From positions 4,712,001 to 4,776,000 of the forward strand of contig NZ_CP194902.1 of assembly GCF_051027545.1 (NCBI RefSeq): 64,000 bases of DNA. The letters run 5' to 3'. This stretch comes from Methylocaldum sp002005105 (GTDB lineage: Bacteria > Pseudomonadota > Gammaproteobacteria > Methylococcales > Methylococcaceae). Both the position numbers and the translations under genes were made by a program. Shown piece by piece: positions 25,037-33,711 of this stretch. Position 1 is the stretch's first letter; every line of letters begins with the position of its first letter. The notes under the pieces are model-generated. The model worked only from the letters and a program-made list of their open reading frames with translations. It was not told the origin of the DNA and made no database searches.

Positions 25037-25845
25037 TCGGAGGCTTGCGCCGGATGGCATTGTGTTTGTCGCTGAGCGTCGCCGCGAGCGCCTATGCCGC
25101 TGAAGGGACGAAAATCCTGCGGATTTGCGCCGATCCCAACAACCTGCCCTTCTCCAACCAGCGCGGCGAAGGCTTCGAGAATCGCCTGGCGAAGATCATG
25201 GCCCGCGAACTCGGCCGCAAGCTGGAGTACACCTGGTGGGCACAGCGCCGCGGCTTCTTTCGAAACACGCTGAACGCAGGGCGCTGCGACCTGGTCATGG
25301 GCGTGCCTAGCGGATTCGAAATGGCCCTGACGACCCGCCCGTACTACCGCTCCAGCTATGCCCTGGTATACCGCAAGAACGCCGGCTACGCGCCGCGTTC
25401 ACTCGACGATCCGCGACTTCGGACGCTCAGGATCGGTCTTCATTTCATCGGCGACGACTACAGCAATCCGCCCCCGGCCGAAGCCCTGGCCCGGCGCGGC
25501 ATCATCCGGAACGTGGTCGGCTACAGCATTTACGGCGACTATCGGAAACCCAATCCGCCGGCACGCCTGATCGAGGCGGTCTCCCGAGGCGAGGTCGATG
25601 TCGCGATCGCCTGGGGACCGCTGGCGGGCTACTTCGCCAAACGCCAGCCGGTCAAGCTAGAGGTCGTACCCCTGCCGACGCCCGCCGAGGCGCAAGCGCA
25701 GCCGTTCGAATTTTCGATCGCGATGGGCGTGCGAAAAGGCGACGAGCCGTTGCGGGCCGCGCTCGATGAAGCGCTGGCAAGGAAGCGCGGCCAAGTCAAC
25801 AAGTTGTTGAAGGAATACGGCGTGCCGCTCGTCGAGCCGCTGTAG
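25033..25845 (+). CDS. xoxJ: XoxJ/MoxJ-like periplasmic binding protein
   Basis: 270 residues, signal peptide then a periplasmic-binding-protein fold (ILRICADPNNLPFSNQRGEG, LEYTWWAQRRGFFRNTLNAG, CDLVMGVPSGFEM, PLAGYFAKRQPV). It follows MxaJ/XoxJ proteins, thought to help activate or assemble the PQQ dehydrogenase. The start overlaps the dehydrogenase stop (ATGA, 25033-25036), so the two are translationally coupled. Last gene of the four-gene cluster. Confidence 0.85.
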   Translation: MIGGLRRMALCLSLSVAASAYAAEGTKILRICADPNNLPFSNQRGEGFENRLAKIMARELGRKLEYTWWAQRRGFFRNTLNAGRCDLVMGVPSGFEMALTTRPYYRSSYALVYRKNAGYAPRSLDDPRLRTLRIGLHFIGDDYSNPPPAEALARRGIIRNVVGYSIYGDYRKPNPPARLIEAVSRGEVDVAIAWGPLAGYFAKRQPVKLEVVPLPTPAEAQAQPFEFSIAMGVRKGDEPLRAALDEALARKRGQVNKLLKEYGVPLVEPL

Positions 25846-26110
25846 CCGGCGTGTAGAAGGATTGAAATCAAGTTGGGCCGGGAATGCAGCAATTCGCTTG
25901 TCGGGACGACATGCCTCGTGGAAAACCACTCGCGGTCGGAGGAAGTGGACGTTGCTCTGCCACGGTCAAGTCGCGTGGATTGGATGGTTCAAACCGGTCG
26001 ATTGCAGACCTCGGCACTTCAGCACCTTGCGGCAGCATCGGAACTTGAATCTACCTTCCAAGTTTCCCCGAATGCCCGGTGGCAAAACCTATCCGCTTTT
26101 ACAGAAAGAA

Positions 26111-26140
26111 AACAGCCGGATCATCGCTGATCCGGCTGTT
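26111..26140 (-). terminator. Rho-independent terminator (minus strand)
   Basis: AACAGCCGGATCA (26111-26123) pairs perfectly with TGATCCGGCTGTT (26128-26140) around a four-base loop. On the minus strand the stem is followed by TTTTCTTTC, so it should end transcription of the gene at 26184-26867. The rest of the spacer 25846-26183 is non-coding, with a stretch near 25866-25950 that resembles 27120-27210. Confidence 0.75.
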
Positions 26141-26183
26141 TGAACCCCCGGCGAACCCGCCTGTCAGCGGATGTGCCGTATGT

Positions 26184-26867
26184 CTAGTCCTCAGATTCGA
26201 GAACGGCGCGCACGTTAGCTTGACCGATCGGAAAGCCTTTCGTGAAAGCCTGGACGCCGAACTGCTGGTTCAGCGCACTGGCCGCTTCCTCCGATAGGGT
26301 GACCTTGACCTCCTCCACCGTTAGGACATCGTCGCCGCTATCGACTTTCGCGGCCTCCAGGGAAAGGTCGAACAGGGGCAGGCGCGCAACCAGATCGTCG
26401 TTCGCCACCACCAGACCGGTCAAGACGGGCCGGTCTCCGGTCAGATCGATGATAAAGCTGGAAAGCTCCACGCGGGTGTCGCCAGCCGTGAGCGAGAGCC
26501 CGCCCGAGTGGTCTATCTCGGCGCGCACAGGCTCGAGGTCCACCACGCCCGTTGTAATCGGAAAGATGGCCCGTACCCCGTCCGAGTTCATCCGCAACTG
26601 GGCCGGTGATATGGCGTCGGGCGTGACCCCGAGATCATTCAGCGCCTGCACAAACTCTGGCGCAAGCCGCACTGTTGTCGAGCCGGAGGAAGTGGTCTCC
26701 GCCGGTGCTGCGACAGCGTGGTTTAGCTGCAGGGTGAAAAGCAGGACCGCGACCGGAACACCGATCACGGTGTCGCGCAACCGCTTGAGCAGGGTTCTAC
26801 CCAGGGAGGCGCCCGAAAATGCAAGTCTGGAGAATCGAAGTGGGAAGGCGAGAGAGTTGCTAGTCAT
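26184..26867 (-). CDS. Secreted protein of unknown function
   Basis: 227 residues. The start at 26867 has TAAGGAGCTG just ahead; a longer frame to 26960 is less likely. A hydrophobic segment at residues 30-52 ends AVAAPAE, a probable signal peptide with a long basic n-region. The mature part is rich in beta strands and acidic residues (VRLAPEFVQALNDLGVTPDA, LEPVRAEIDHSGGLSLTAGD). I do not recognise a family. It is a single gene with its own terminator. Confidence 0.65.
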   Translation of the reverse strand: MTSNSLAFPLRFSRLAFSGASLGRTLLKRLRDTVIGVPVAVLLFTLQLNHAVAAPAETTSSGSTTVRLAPEFVQALNDLGVTPDAISPAQLRMNSDGVRAIFPITTGVVDLEPVRAEIDHSGGLSLTAGDTRVELSSFIIDLTGDRPVLTGLVVANDDLVARLPLFDLSLEAAKVDSGDDVLTVEEVKVTLSEEAASALNQQFGVQAFTKGFPIGQANVRAVLESED

Positions 26868-27231
26868 GTTCAGCTCCTTAGAACAGAGACAACAGAGTTC
26901 CTGGCGAGATATCGCAACCCTACTGGGACACGGTTCACCAGCCGTGAAACAGTATGACAATCAGGGAACCGCGGAATTCCAGGCTGTTGGAAGCGCGCGT
27001 CCGAAAATATCCACCGAGGTATTCGTGACTCTGTTGAAATCCATGGGCGCCACGACGTTGAGCTGACGTCCGACCTTCGAGCGACCTCGAATCTGTGGCC
27101 GACGTGTGGAAGCCTGAAATTGAAACGGACCGGGACTGCAATCCGTTTCAACGGACAACAAGTAGTTACCGTGTCGAAGACCGCGCGTGGTCGGATGAAG
27201 TGAGTTTCCTTTCAGCGATAAAGTCGCTGGC
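26868..27231. other. Spacer with sequence resembling 25860-25950
   Basis: About 360 bases, no gene. A stretch near 27116-27205 (GAAATTGAAACGGACCGGGA and GACCGCGCGTGGTCGGATGA) resembles the stretch near 25862-25945 (GAAATCAAGTTGGGCCGGGA, CACTCGCGGTCGGAGGAAGT) in order and spacing, suggesting an imperfect direct duplication flanking the gene at 26184. Confidence 0.35.
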
Positions 27232-27427
27232 TAGAGCGTTTTCATACCTACTGTACGGGCACTGGCGAGTAGGTCGGGAATCCCTTCCCGACGCCGCCGT
27301 TCGGCCAACGGGTTCGTCGGCAAAGGATTGCCGACCTACGAAAGCTTGAATCGATCTACCCTAGCCGAAGGCGCCAACGACGTCCGCCAAGCCTGTTTTG
27401 CCGTACGAGCGCGATGAAAACGCTTTA
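27232..27427. repeat. MITE, TAGAGCGTTTTC family (copy C)
   Basis: Ends TAGAGCGTTTTCAT (27232) and GATGAAAACGCTTTA (to 27427). The interior has the inverted GTAGGTCGGGAATCCCTTCC / AAAGGATTGCCGACCTAC pair. The right third (CCGAAGGCGCCAACGACGTC onward) is homologous, inverted, to the left end of copy D at 45366. Located 28 bases downstream of the peroxidase stop. Confidence 0.8.
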
Positions 27428-27455
27428 AGCGGTTCAGCAGGAGTCTTCCTGCGAA

Positions 27456-28562
27456 TCATGGCGGCGTCGCCGAGAAGGTCCGTGGCGCCAATACCGGCTC
27501 GGTGGCGAACTCCTGGGGCAACTCGCCCGTCAGGCTGTTCAGGAAGGCCACCAGGTCGCTGACATCCTGGTCGGTAAGCTCTTTGCCGAGTTGCACTTTG
27601 CCCATGACGCGCACCGCTTGCGGCAGGGTGGCCACCGAGCCGTCATGGAAATACGGCGGGGTCATGGCCACGTTGCGGAGGCCAGGGACCTTGAAGAGAT
27701 ACTTGTCGGCGGGATTCCGGGTTTCCTTGAAACGACCTTCGTCGATCGACGGACTGCCGGTCTCCGTCCAGTAATCCCCGAACATCCCGAATTTCCGGAA
27801 TGCCGATCCGCCGACAGCCACCCCGTTATGGCAGGAGACGCAGCCGAGGTCGATGAAGGTCTTCAAGCCATTCCGCGCTTGAGGCGTCAGGGCCTTGGCA
27901 TCGCCTTTGAGATAGGCGTCGAGGGGCGACGGCGTCACCAGGGTGCGCTCGTAGGCGCCGATGGCCTTGCCCCAGTTCTCCGGCTTCACCGGCTCCGGAT
28001 CGTTCGGGAAGGCTTGTTTGAACTCGGCTTCGTAGCCCAGCGCCTTGAGCTTTCGGACCACGGCCGCAGTTTCGGGATTGCCGAAACTGGTCTGTCCCGT
28101 CAACGATTTCATGGCCTGGTCCTCCACGTCGGCGCGATTGCCGATCCAGAGTGCCTTGAACTGGAGCGCGGCATTGAGCACGGTGGGCGCGTTGCGGGCG
28201 TTCAGGCGATGTTCGGCGCCGATCGATTTAGGCAAGGCGTCGGTTCCGTACAGGCCGGGACGATGGCAGGTCTGGCAACTCACGGTGCCGTCCAGGGACA
28301 GCCGGGGATCGAAAAACAGCTTCCGGCCCAGTGCGACACGCGCGGGATCGGTCGGAAACTCCTCGGTCGCCATATCCTTGGGGAGCGGTTCGAACAGCTG
28401 CCTGGCCTTTTCCATCAAAGGCTGCCCCGCCTCCTGGGCGTGAACCGTAACCGCGAGAAGAGCCGCTGCCCAGGGGACGCCCCGTGTCCGGCGGGCCAAC
28501 GATGAAACGGAGCGGCGTCCTTTCACGGGACCGCCGTCGCGATGGTTGAGCCGGCTGTTCAT
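27456..28562 (-). CDS. Di-haem cytochrome c peroxidase (CcpA/MauG family)
   Basis: 368 residues with a long basic n-region and signal peptide (to about residue 42), and haem motifs C96-Q-T-C99-H100 and C241-V-S-C244-H245. A PTDPARVALGRKLFFDPRLS segment before the first haem and a TPPYFHDGSVATL segment after the second are typical of bacterial di-haem peroxidases. The start codon overlaps the DsrE-like gene stop by four bases, so the pair is one operon. This is the second such peroxidase here, and only distantly like the one at 1160. Confidence 0.88.
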   Translation of the reverse strand: MNSRLNHRDGGPVKGRRSVSSLARRTRGVPWAAALLAVTVHAQEAGQPLMEKARQLFEPLPKDMATEEFPTDPARVALGRKLFFDPRLSLDGTVSCQTCHRPGLYGTDALPKSIGAEHRLNARNAPTVLNAALQFKALWIGNRADVEDQAMKSLTGQTSFGNPETAAVVRKLKALGYEAEFKQAFPNDPEPVKPENWGKAIGAYERTLVTPSPLDAYLKGDAKALTPQARNGLKTFIDLGCVSCHNGVAVGGSAFRKFGMFGDYWTETGSPSIDEGRFKETRNPADKYLFKVPGLRNVAMTPPYFHDGSVATLPQAVRVMGKVQLGKELTDQDVSDLVAFLNSLTGELPQEFATEPVLAPRTFSATPP

Positions 28563-28915
28563 AAGGTGATGACCCTGTCGCTATCGACCACCCATTCCGC
28601 AAGCTCGGCCATGGTGGACTGGCGTGCGCCTTCGTAGTAAGGCTGGTTTTTATGGATGCCGCATCGCGCCATGCAGGTTCCGCAAACTTTCACGATAACG
28701 CCTCTTGCGATCAACTGTTTGAGCATCATGACGAGGTCCTGGTCGTAAGCTTCCGGAACTTTACAAGTGTCCCGCGCCATGTCGACGGCATCATTTATCA
28801 GGAAAATACGCACATCCTGACTGGCTTCAAGCAGTTTCCCCGCCAGCCGCAGCCCATTCCATGTCACGTCGGTACCGTCATAGGGCGGCCTGTTGAAAAT
28901 GATGAGTACCTTCAT
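28559..28915 (-). CDS. DsrE-family protein with CxxCxxxC motif
   Basis: 118 residues, DsrE/DsrF-like (MKVLIIFNRPPYDGTDVTWN; VRIFLINDAVDMAR). The active region KVCGTCMARCGI has three Cys where classical DsrE has one, and a further Cys lies in DTCKVPEAY. No signal peptide, so cytosolic, while its operon partner is a periplasmic peroxidase. Cytosolic DsrE proteins usually relay sulfur or respond to sulfur stress. The upstream intergenic region carries the palindrome at 29010. Confidence 0.8.
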   Translation of the reverse strand: MKVLIIFNRPPYDGTDVTWNGLRLAGKLLEASQDVRIFLINDAVDMARDTCKVPEAYDQDLVMMLKQLIARGVIVKVCGTCMARCGIHKNQPYYEGARQSTMAELAEWVVDSDRVITL

Positions 28916-29009
28916 CGTCCATCCCTCCGTTCGTGGTGTCCGCCAAGAAAGCGATTTATCTCCTTAGACAGATATCGCTTGTCGGGGCCTCGCACAACCC
29001 CGGCACGAT

Positions 29010-29045
29010 ATATTATCGATATCCGATAACGGATTTCGATAGTAT
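29010..29045. promoter_or_regulatory. Long palindromic operator between DsrE-peroxidase operon and APC gene
   Basis: ATATTATCGATATCCG (29010-29025) and CGGATTTCGATAGTAT (29030-29045) are inverted repeats matching at 14 of 16 positions around a four-base centre (ATAA). The site lies about 95 bases before the DsrE gene and 140 before the divergent permease, so it could serve both. The only nearby regulator gene is PadR at 30627; the link is a guess. Confidence 0.6.
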
Positions 29046-29184
29046 GATTTCGCCTCGGACCTGAATGCAATCGGAGAACATCCCATGAAGTCGTTTGACC
29101 CGTCTCACCGTGCTGAACTCGACGCGCGATCCGTTCGATACGGAATGGTCCTGACGGTCGCCGGCGCTGGCGTGAGGTGAAACG

Positions 29185-30546
29185 ATGAGCGAACCACGGA
29201 TCCGTCAAGCAACACAGGCCCCTGGCTCGCCTCGACTCCAACGGCGATTGGGATTGTTCGGTGCGATCATGATGGGCCTGGGTGCCATGGTCGGCACGGG
29301 CGTATTCGTGAGCATCGGCATTGCGGCGGGCATCGCCGGGCCATCCGCCATTCTGGCTATCGTGCTGGCGGCCCTGGTTGCCATCTGCAATGGACTCGGC
29401 AGCGCCCAACTCGCCGCCAGCCATCCCGTCAGCGGCGGCACTTACGAGTACGGCTATCGATACCTCAATCCCTGGCTGGGCTTCACCGCCGGTTGGATGT
29501 TCCTGATTGCCAAGTCCGCCTCCGCTGCCACCGCCGCCCTGGGTTTCGCCGGTTACACGCTGGGCGCCTTGGGCCTCTCGCAGGATTATCTGGTCCTTCT
29601 GGCGCTGGCGGCGGTGATAGCGCTCACGCTGGTTGCGCTGAGCGGCATCCACCGTTCAAACGTGACCAACGTCGTCATTGTCTCGGTGACCCTGCTGAGT
29701 CTGCTTTTCTTCGTCATGGCCGGCTTGTCGGTCACATCGGGCGCCAACTTCACGCCGTTTTTCGCGCCCAGAGCGGACGAGACCGGCCCTCTCGGCGCAT
29801 TGTTTCACGCGGCCGCCTTGATGTTCGTGGCTTACACGGGGTATGGACGTATCGCTACCTTGGGCGAGGAAGTGCACGAACCGAAGCGCACGATTCCCAC
29901 AGCGATCATCCTCACCATGATCGTGACCATGGTGCTCTATATCGCCGTGGCGGCGGTCGGCGTCGGAGCCGCTGGAGCCGAGGGGCTGAGCGGTGCGGCG
30001 ACGGGTGCGACGAGCACGCAAGCCGCACCGCTGGCCGTGGCCGCGCGACAGTTTCCCATCCCTTTCAGCCCGCACATTCTGGCGATCGGTGCCGTGACGG
30101 CCATGTTGGGCGTGCTGCTCAACCTGATTCTGGGACTGTCGCGCGTGCTGCTGGCGATGGGCCGCCGCCGCGATATGCCGGTCATTTTTGAACGCCTCGA
30201 TGAAGCCAAGACGACGCCTTACTGGGCCGTACTGGCGGTAGGTGTGGTTATCGGCGGGCTCGTGCTGATCGGCAATGTCAAAACGACGTGGTCATTTAGC
30301 GCATTCACCGTCTTGATCTACTATGCCCTGACCAATGGCGCGGCGCTGCGGCTGCCTGCCGAGCAGCGGCTTTATCCGCCCTGGGTCGCGGGACTGGGAT
30401 TACTGGCGTGTCTGTTCCTGGCGTTCTGGGTGGAGCGGCAGATTTGGCTGACCGGTTTAGGACTTATTGCCGCCGGTCTCCTCTGGCACGCGGTCGCGAA
30501 GCGGCGGCATGACGCTTCCAGCGCATCAAGCCGATCATCCGGCTAG
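29185..30546 (+). CDS. APC-superfamily amino acid permease
   Basis: 453 residues, mostly hydrophobic, about 12 membrane segments. The N-terminal segment LGLFGAIMMGLGAMVGTGVF carries the APC substrate-binding Gly motif, followed by ISVSGGTYEYG-like text (SHPVSGGTYEYGYRYLNPWL) and MFVAYTGYGRIATLGEEVHE. Substrate specificity cannot be assigned. GAGGTGAAACG precedes the ATG. A PadR regulator follows 80 bases later on the same strand. Confidence 0.87.
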   Translation: MSEPRIRQATQAPGSPRLQRRLGLFGAIMMGLGAMVGTGVFVSIGIAAGIAGPSAILAIVLAALVAICNGLGSAQLAASHPVSGGTYEYGYRYLNPWLGFTAGWMFLIAKSASAATAALGFAGYTLGALGLSQDYLVLLALAAVIALTLVALSGIHRSNVTNVVIVSVTLLSLLFFVMAGLSVTSGANFTPFFAPRADETGPLGALFHAAALMFVAYTGYGRIATLGEEVHEPKRTIPTAIILTMIVTMVLYIAVAAVGVGAAGAEGLSGAATGATSTQAAPLAVAARQFPIPFSPHILAIGAVTAMLGVLLNLILGLSRVLLAMGRRRDMPVIFERLDEAKTTPYWAVLAVGVVIGGLVLIGNVKTTWSFSAFTVLIYYALTNGAALRLPAEQRLYPPWVAGLGLLACLFLAFWVERQIWLTGLGLIAAGLLWHAVAKRRHDASSASSRSSG

Positions 30547-30626
30547 GCACCGCACCCGACTCACTCCAGACGCCGCTACGCTCCACCTTCCGGCAGCCGG
30601 CGGGCCGGGTCGATGATTGAAAACGA

Positions 30627-30968
30627 ATGAGCAAATTGTATTACGACATATTCCTCGCCTTCGTCCGAGTCCACCTGCTTCACCACGCCGCCGAGGAGCC
30701 CTTCTACGGCGCAGCGATGTTGGAGGAACTTCAGCGCCACGGCTATCGCCTGAGCCCCGGCACGCTCTATCCCATTCTTCATGGCCTGGAGAAGGCGGGC
30801 TATCTCAGCGTCGAGCGAACCGTGGTGGGCGGCAAGGCACGCAAGTACTACCGGATCACCGACCAGGGCCGGACCGCCTTGAAAGAGGTCAAACCCAAGC
30901 TGCGGGAACTGGTGGAAGAAGTGCTGGGTGATCTCGGACCGGCCGGAAGGCCCGATCCGTCCGAGTAA
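30627..30968 (+). CDS. PadR-family transcriptional regulator
   Basis: 113 residues with the winged-helix pattern HHAAEEPFYGAAMLEELQRH, GYRLSPGTLYPILHGLEKAG, YLSVERTVVGGKARKYYRIT and a C-terminal helix for dimerisation. No effector domain is recognisable. It follows the APC permease and precedes a decayed transporter, so its original target may be either. No perfect PadR-type operator was seen next to it. Confidence 0.88.
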   Translation: MSKLYYDIFLAFVRVHLLHHAAEEPFYGAAMLEELQRHGYRLSPGTLYPILHGLEKAGYLSVERTVVGGKARKYYRITDQGRTALKEVKPKLRELVEEVLGDLGPAGRPDPSE

Positions 30969-30969
30969 C

Positions 30970-31160
30970 ATCGGGTGAACAGCGGCATGACCAGGTTCAT
31001 AGCAGCAGCCACCGAACCAGCCGCACCGGTCTACGGAACAGATACCCAGCGCCTCTGGGATTTGCGGAAAAGGCCAAGGCCGAAGACGATGAGAAGGATG
31101 CTGACCTTAACCGCGAGCAACAGCAGCGCGGCCACGCCCATGAGCGTCTCTCTCGCGATC
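30970..31160 (-). pseudogene. Remnant of a BASS-type (bile acid:sodium symporter-like) transporter
   Basis: On the minus strand, 31155-31035 reads MGVAALLLLAVKVSILLIVF then GLGLF, and further on, around 31010-30975, AAAMNLVMPLFT. Both match the first membrane segment and the next conserved segment of BASS-like proteins (typically ...VFGLGL... then ...AMNVVMPLF...). The region between is shortened, frames are interrupted and the gene does not continue. A small decayed piece only. Confidence 0.45.
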
Positions 31161-31200
31161 TTCGGCCGTGTCCGCGGGCCGTTTCACGAGCCGCGGACGC

Positions 31201-31557
31201 TTAGCGCCCGGCGCCGCTGGCGACTTCGCTCATTTTCGCCAGGGCCTGATCGATAGTGAAGCTGGCCGCCTTCTGGCCGGTCAGGTAGGGGAGCAGGTTG
31301 TAGCCGTCGATATGGACCCTGAAGGTCTTGCCCGCCGCCTGGTGGCCTTTCTTGCACTTTTCCACGACATCCGGCTCGCCAGCCGCCGCGAGAAACGTCG
31401 GCAGCCAGTCGTGGTGCTGGACGATTTCGTTGGAGACCATGCCCGCCGGGATTTTGCCGGGCCAGCGCAGCAGCAGCGGGATGCGGAAGGCGCCCTCCCG
31501 GTTGGAGTTCTTCTCGTTACGGAACTCGTCGCAGGTTTCCATACGCTTCCTGGCCAA
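31201..31557 (-). pseudogene. Arylsulfatase C-terminal fragment with internal deletion
   Basis: The frame reads FRNEKNSNREGAFRIPLLLR, WPGKIPAGMVSNEIVQHHDW, LPTFLAAAGEPDVVEKCKKG and HIDGYNLLPYLTG, all typical of the middle of an arylsulfatase, then jumps directly to QKAASFTIDQALAKMSE, the usual extreme C-terminus of the same family. About 80 residues are missing at the join. The N-terminal catalytic half is absent. It is a different lineage from the intact sulfatase at 38681. Confidence 0.72.
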
Positions 31558-31603
31558 GGGGGGGCGGTGTCCTCGATTCGAGAGGGAACCGCTTCGGCGT
31601 CGG

Positions 31604-32230
31604 TCACAACACCTTGTCTTCCTTCATCTTGGCGATCAGCGCTTCAGCCAGCTCCCGGGTCACTTTGGTGACATCCTTCGGGTCGATCGACTCGCTGATT
31701 CCCGACCACACCGCTTGCTCGCGCTTGATGTCCCACAGCGTCGACTCGATGGTCATAACGTCATACGCGTGGATTTCGGGCGCGGCCGCCCAGGTTGCCC
31801 CGTACCAGCCGTAAAATCCTGGACCGGGTCCGACGTAACCGGGGCTGACGTCCACCTTGCGTTGCACCCGGAGGACCCGTGTGACCAACACCGAATCGGC
31901 GCCGGTTTTTGCAACCGCCTGCTTGATTCTCTCTTTCGGCAGGGGGCCTTCTTCCGGCAGCAGCGAATAACTCGCCGAGGCTTCGGTTCCGGATGTGCGC
32001 AGCGCCTGTACGAAACCGTCCTCGAACAGACGTCGGTTCGCATCGCTGCGGCTGACCCCGATGACCAGGACCTTGCGAAACGGCACATCGCTGAACTGCG
32101 GGTCCTTCCAGGAATCCTTGAGGTGCGTCGTCGCGCAGGCGGCCACCAGCGCCGCTACAAGCCACAACAGACTCAAACCCAGTCTTGAATTCGGACGATT
32201 TGTTGCCGGTCTCATTCCAGCTTCGACCAT
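31604..32230 (-). CDS. Predicted lipoprotein, DUF4136-like
   Basis: 208 residues from 32230 (AAGGAG seven bases ahead). The signal ends in a lipobox LVAAC with Cys32. The mature part begins HLKDSWKDPQFSDVPFRKVL and continues with LVIGVSRSDANRRLFEDGFV and ALAKTGADSVLVTRV-like text, a beta-alpha pattern of small outer-membrane-anchored lipoproteins. A glycine/tyrosine-rich patch PGYVGPGPGFYGWYG lies near residue 130. Function unknown. It is the intact neighbour of the sulfatase fragment. Confidence 0.7.
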   Translation of the reverse strand: MVEAGMRPATNRPNSRLGLSLLWLVAALVAACATTHLKDSWKDPQFSDVPFRKVLVIGVSRSDANRRLFEDGFVQALRTSGTEASASYSLLPEEGPLPKERIKQAVAKTGADSVLVTRVLRVQRKVDVSPGYVGPGPGFYGWYGATWAAAPEIHAYDVMTIESTLWDIKREQAVWSGISESIDPKDVTKVTRELAEALIAKMKEDKVL

Positions 32231-32446
32231 CCCTGTACTCCTTAATTCTTTGTCTTGCATTCCGCTTGAAAGTTATAGCCAAACCCGACATCAGCCTCTA
32301 ACGGACCTCGGTCCTGTAATAGCAGACCGCACCCGCTTGGATACACCCGCACACGAGTTATTGATCTCAGTCCAGGCCTTGAACGCGTGCGCATCGAACG
32401 CTTATTCAAAATTGCTTTCAATCTTTCAATGGGGAATCAACTTTGT

Positions 32447-32582
32447 AGGGTGGGTTAGGCCGCGAGGCCGTAACCCACCGGGCGGCCTCTAATCGGTGGG
32501 TTACGCGGAGCCTGTCCTGAGCGGAGACTAGGGGCTAACCCGCCATCGACGGGTTTCGCTTCGCTCTACCCATCCTACGATG
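32447..32582. repeat. TAGGGTGGGTT-type repeat, copy 1
   Basis: Starts TAGGGTGGGTTAGGCCGCGA and ends CTCTACCCATCCTACGAT, so the ends are inverted (GTAGGGTGGGT / ACCCATCCTAC). The interior has further inverted pairs around AACCCACCG and CGGTGGGTT. Other copies lie at 34838 and 61564. Repeats of this kind are widespread in Gammaproteobacteria. The remainder of 32231-32617 holds the leader of the lipoprotein gene and nothing else recognised. Confidence 0.75.
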
Positions 32583-32617
32583 AATATTCACTCGAATGCC
32601 GAATGGAATTACTCGGC

Positions 32618-33613
<996 letters not shown>

Positions 33614-33711
33614 GAGCCGGAAGGAACGATGAGCATGGGCGGCTTCTCCAATCAGTCTTCAGTCCATCCGTGTCGGACATGGGTGCATGCCCAAACTACC
33701 CGTCTCGATGT

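Noticed and set aside
31168..31671. Plus-strand frame of 167 residues over the sulfatase relic
   Set aside because: The opposite strand reads clear sulfatase sequence; the plus-strand frame has no motif.
32447..32582. Considered as a CRISPR-like or integron attC array because of repeated hairpins (also 34838, 61564)
   Set aside because: Copies are dispersed, not tandem, have no spacers and lack attC core sites; they fit common intergenic repeats.
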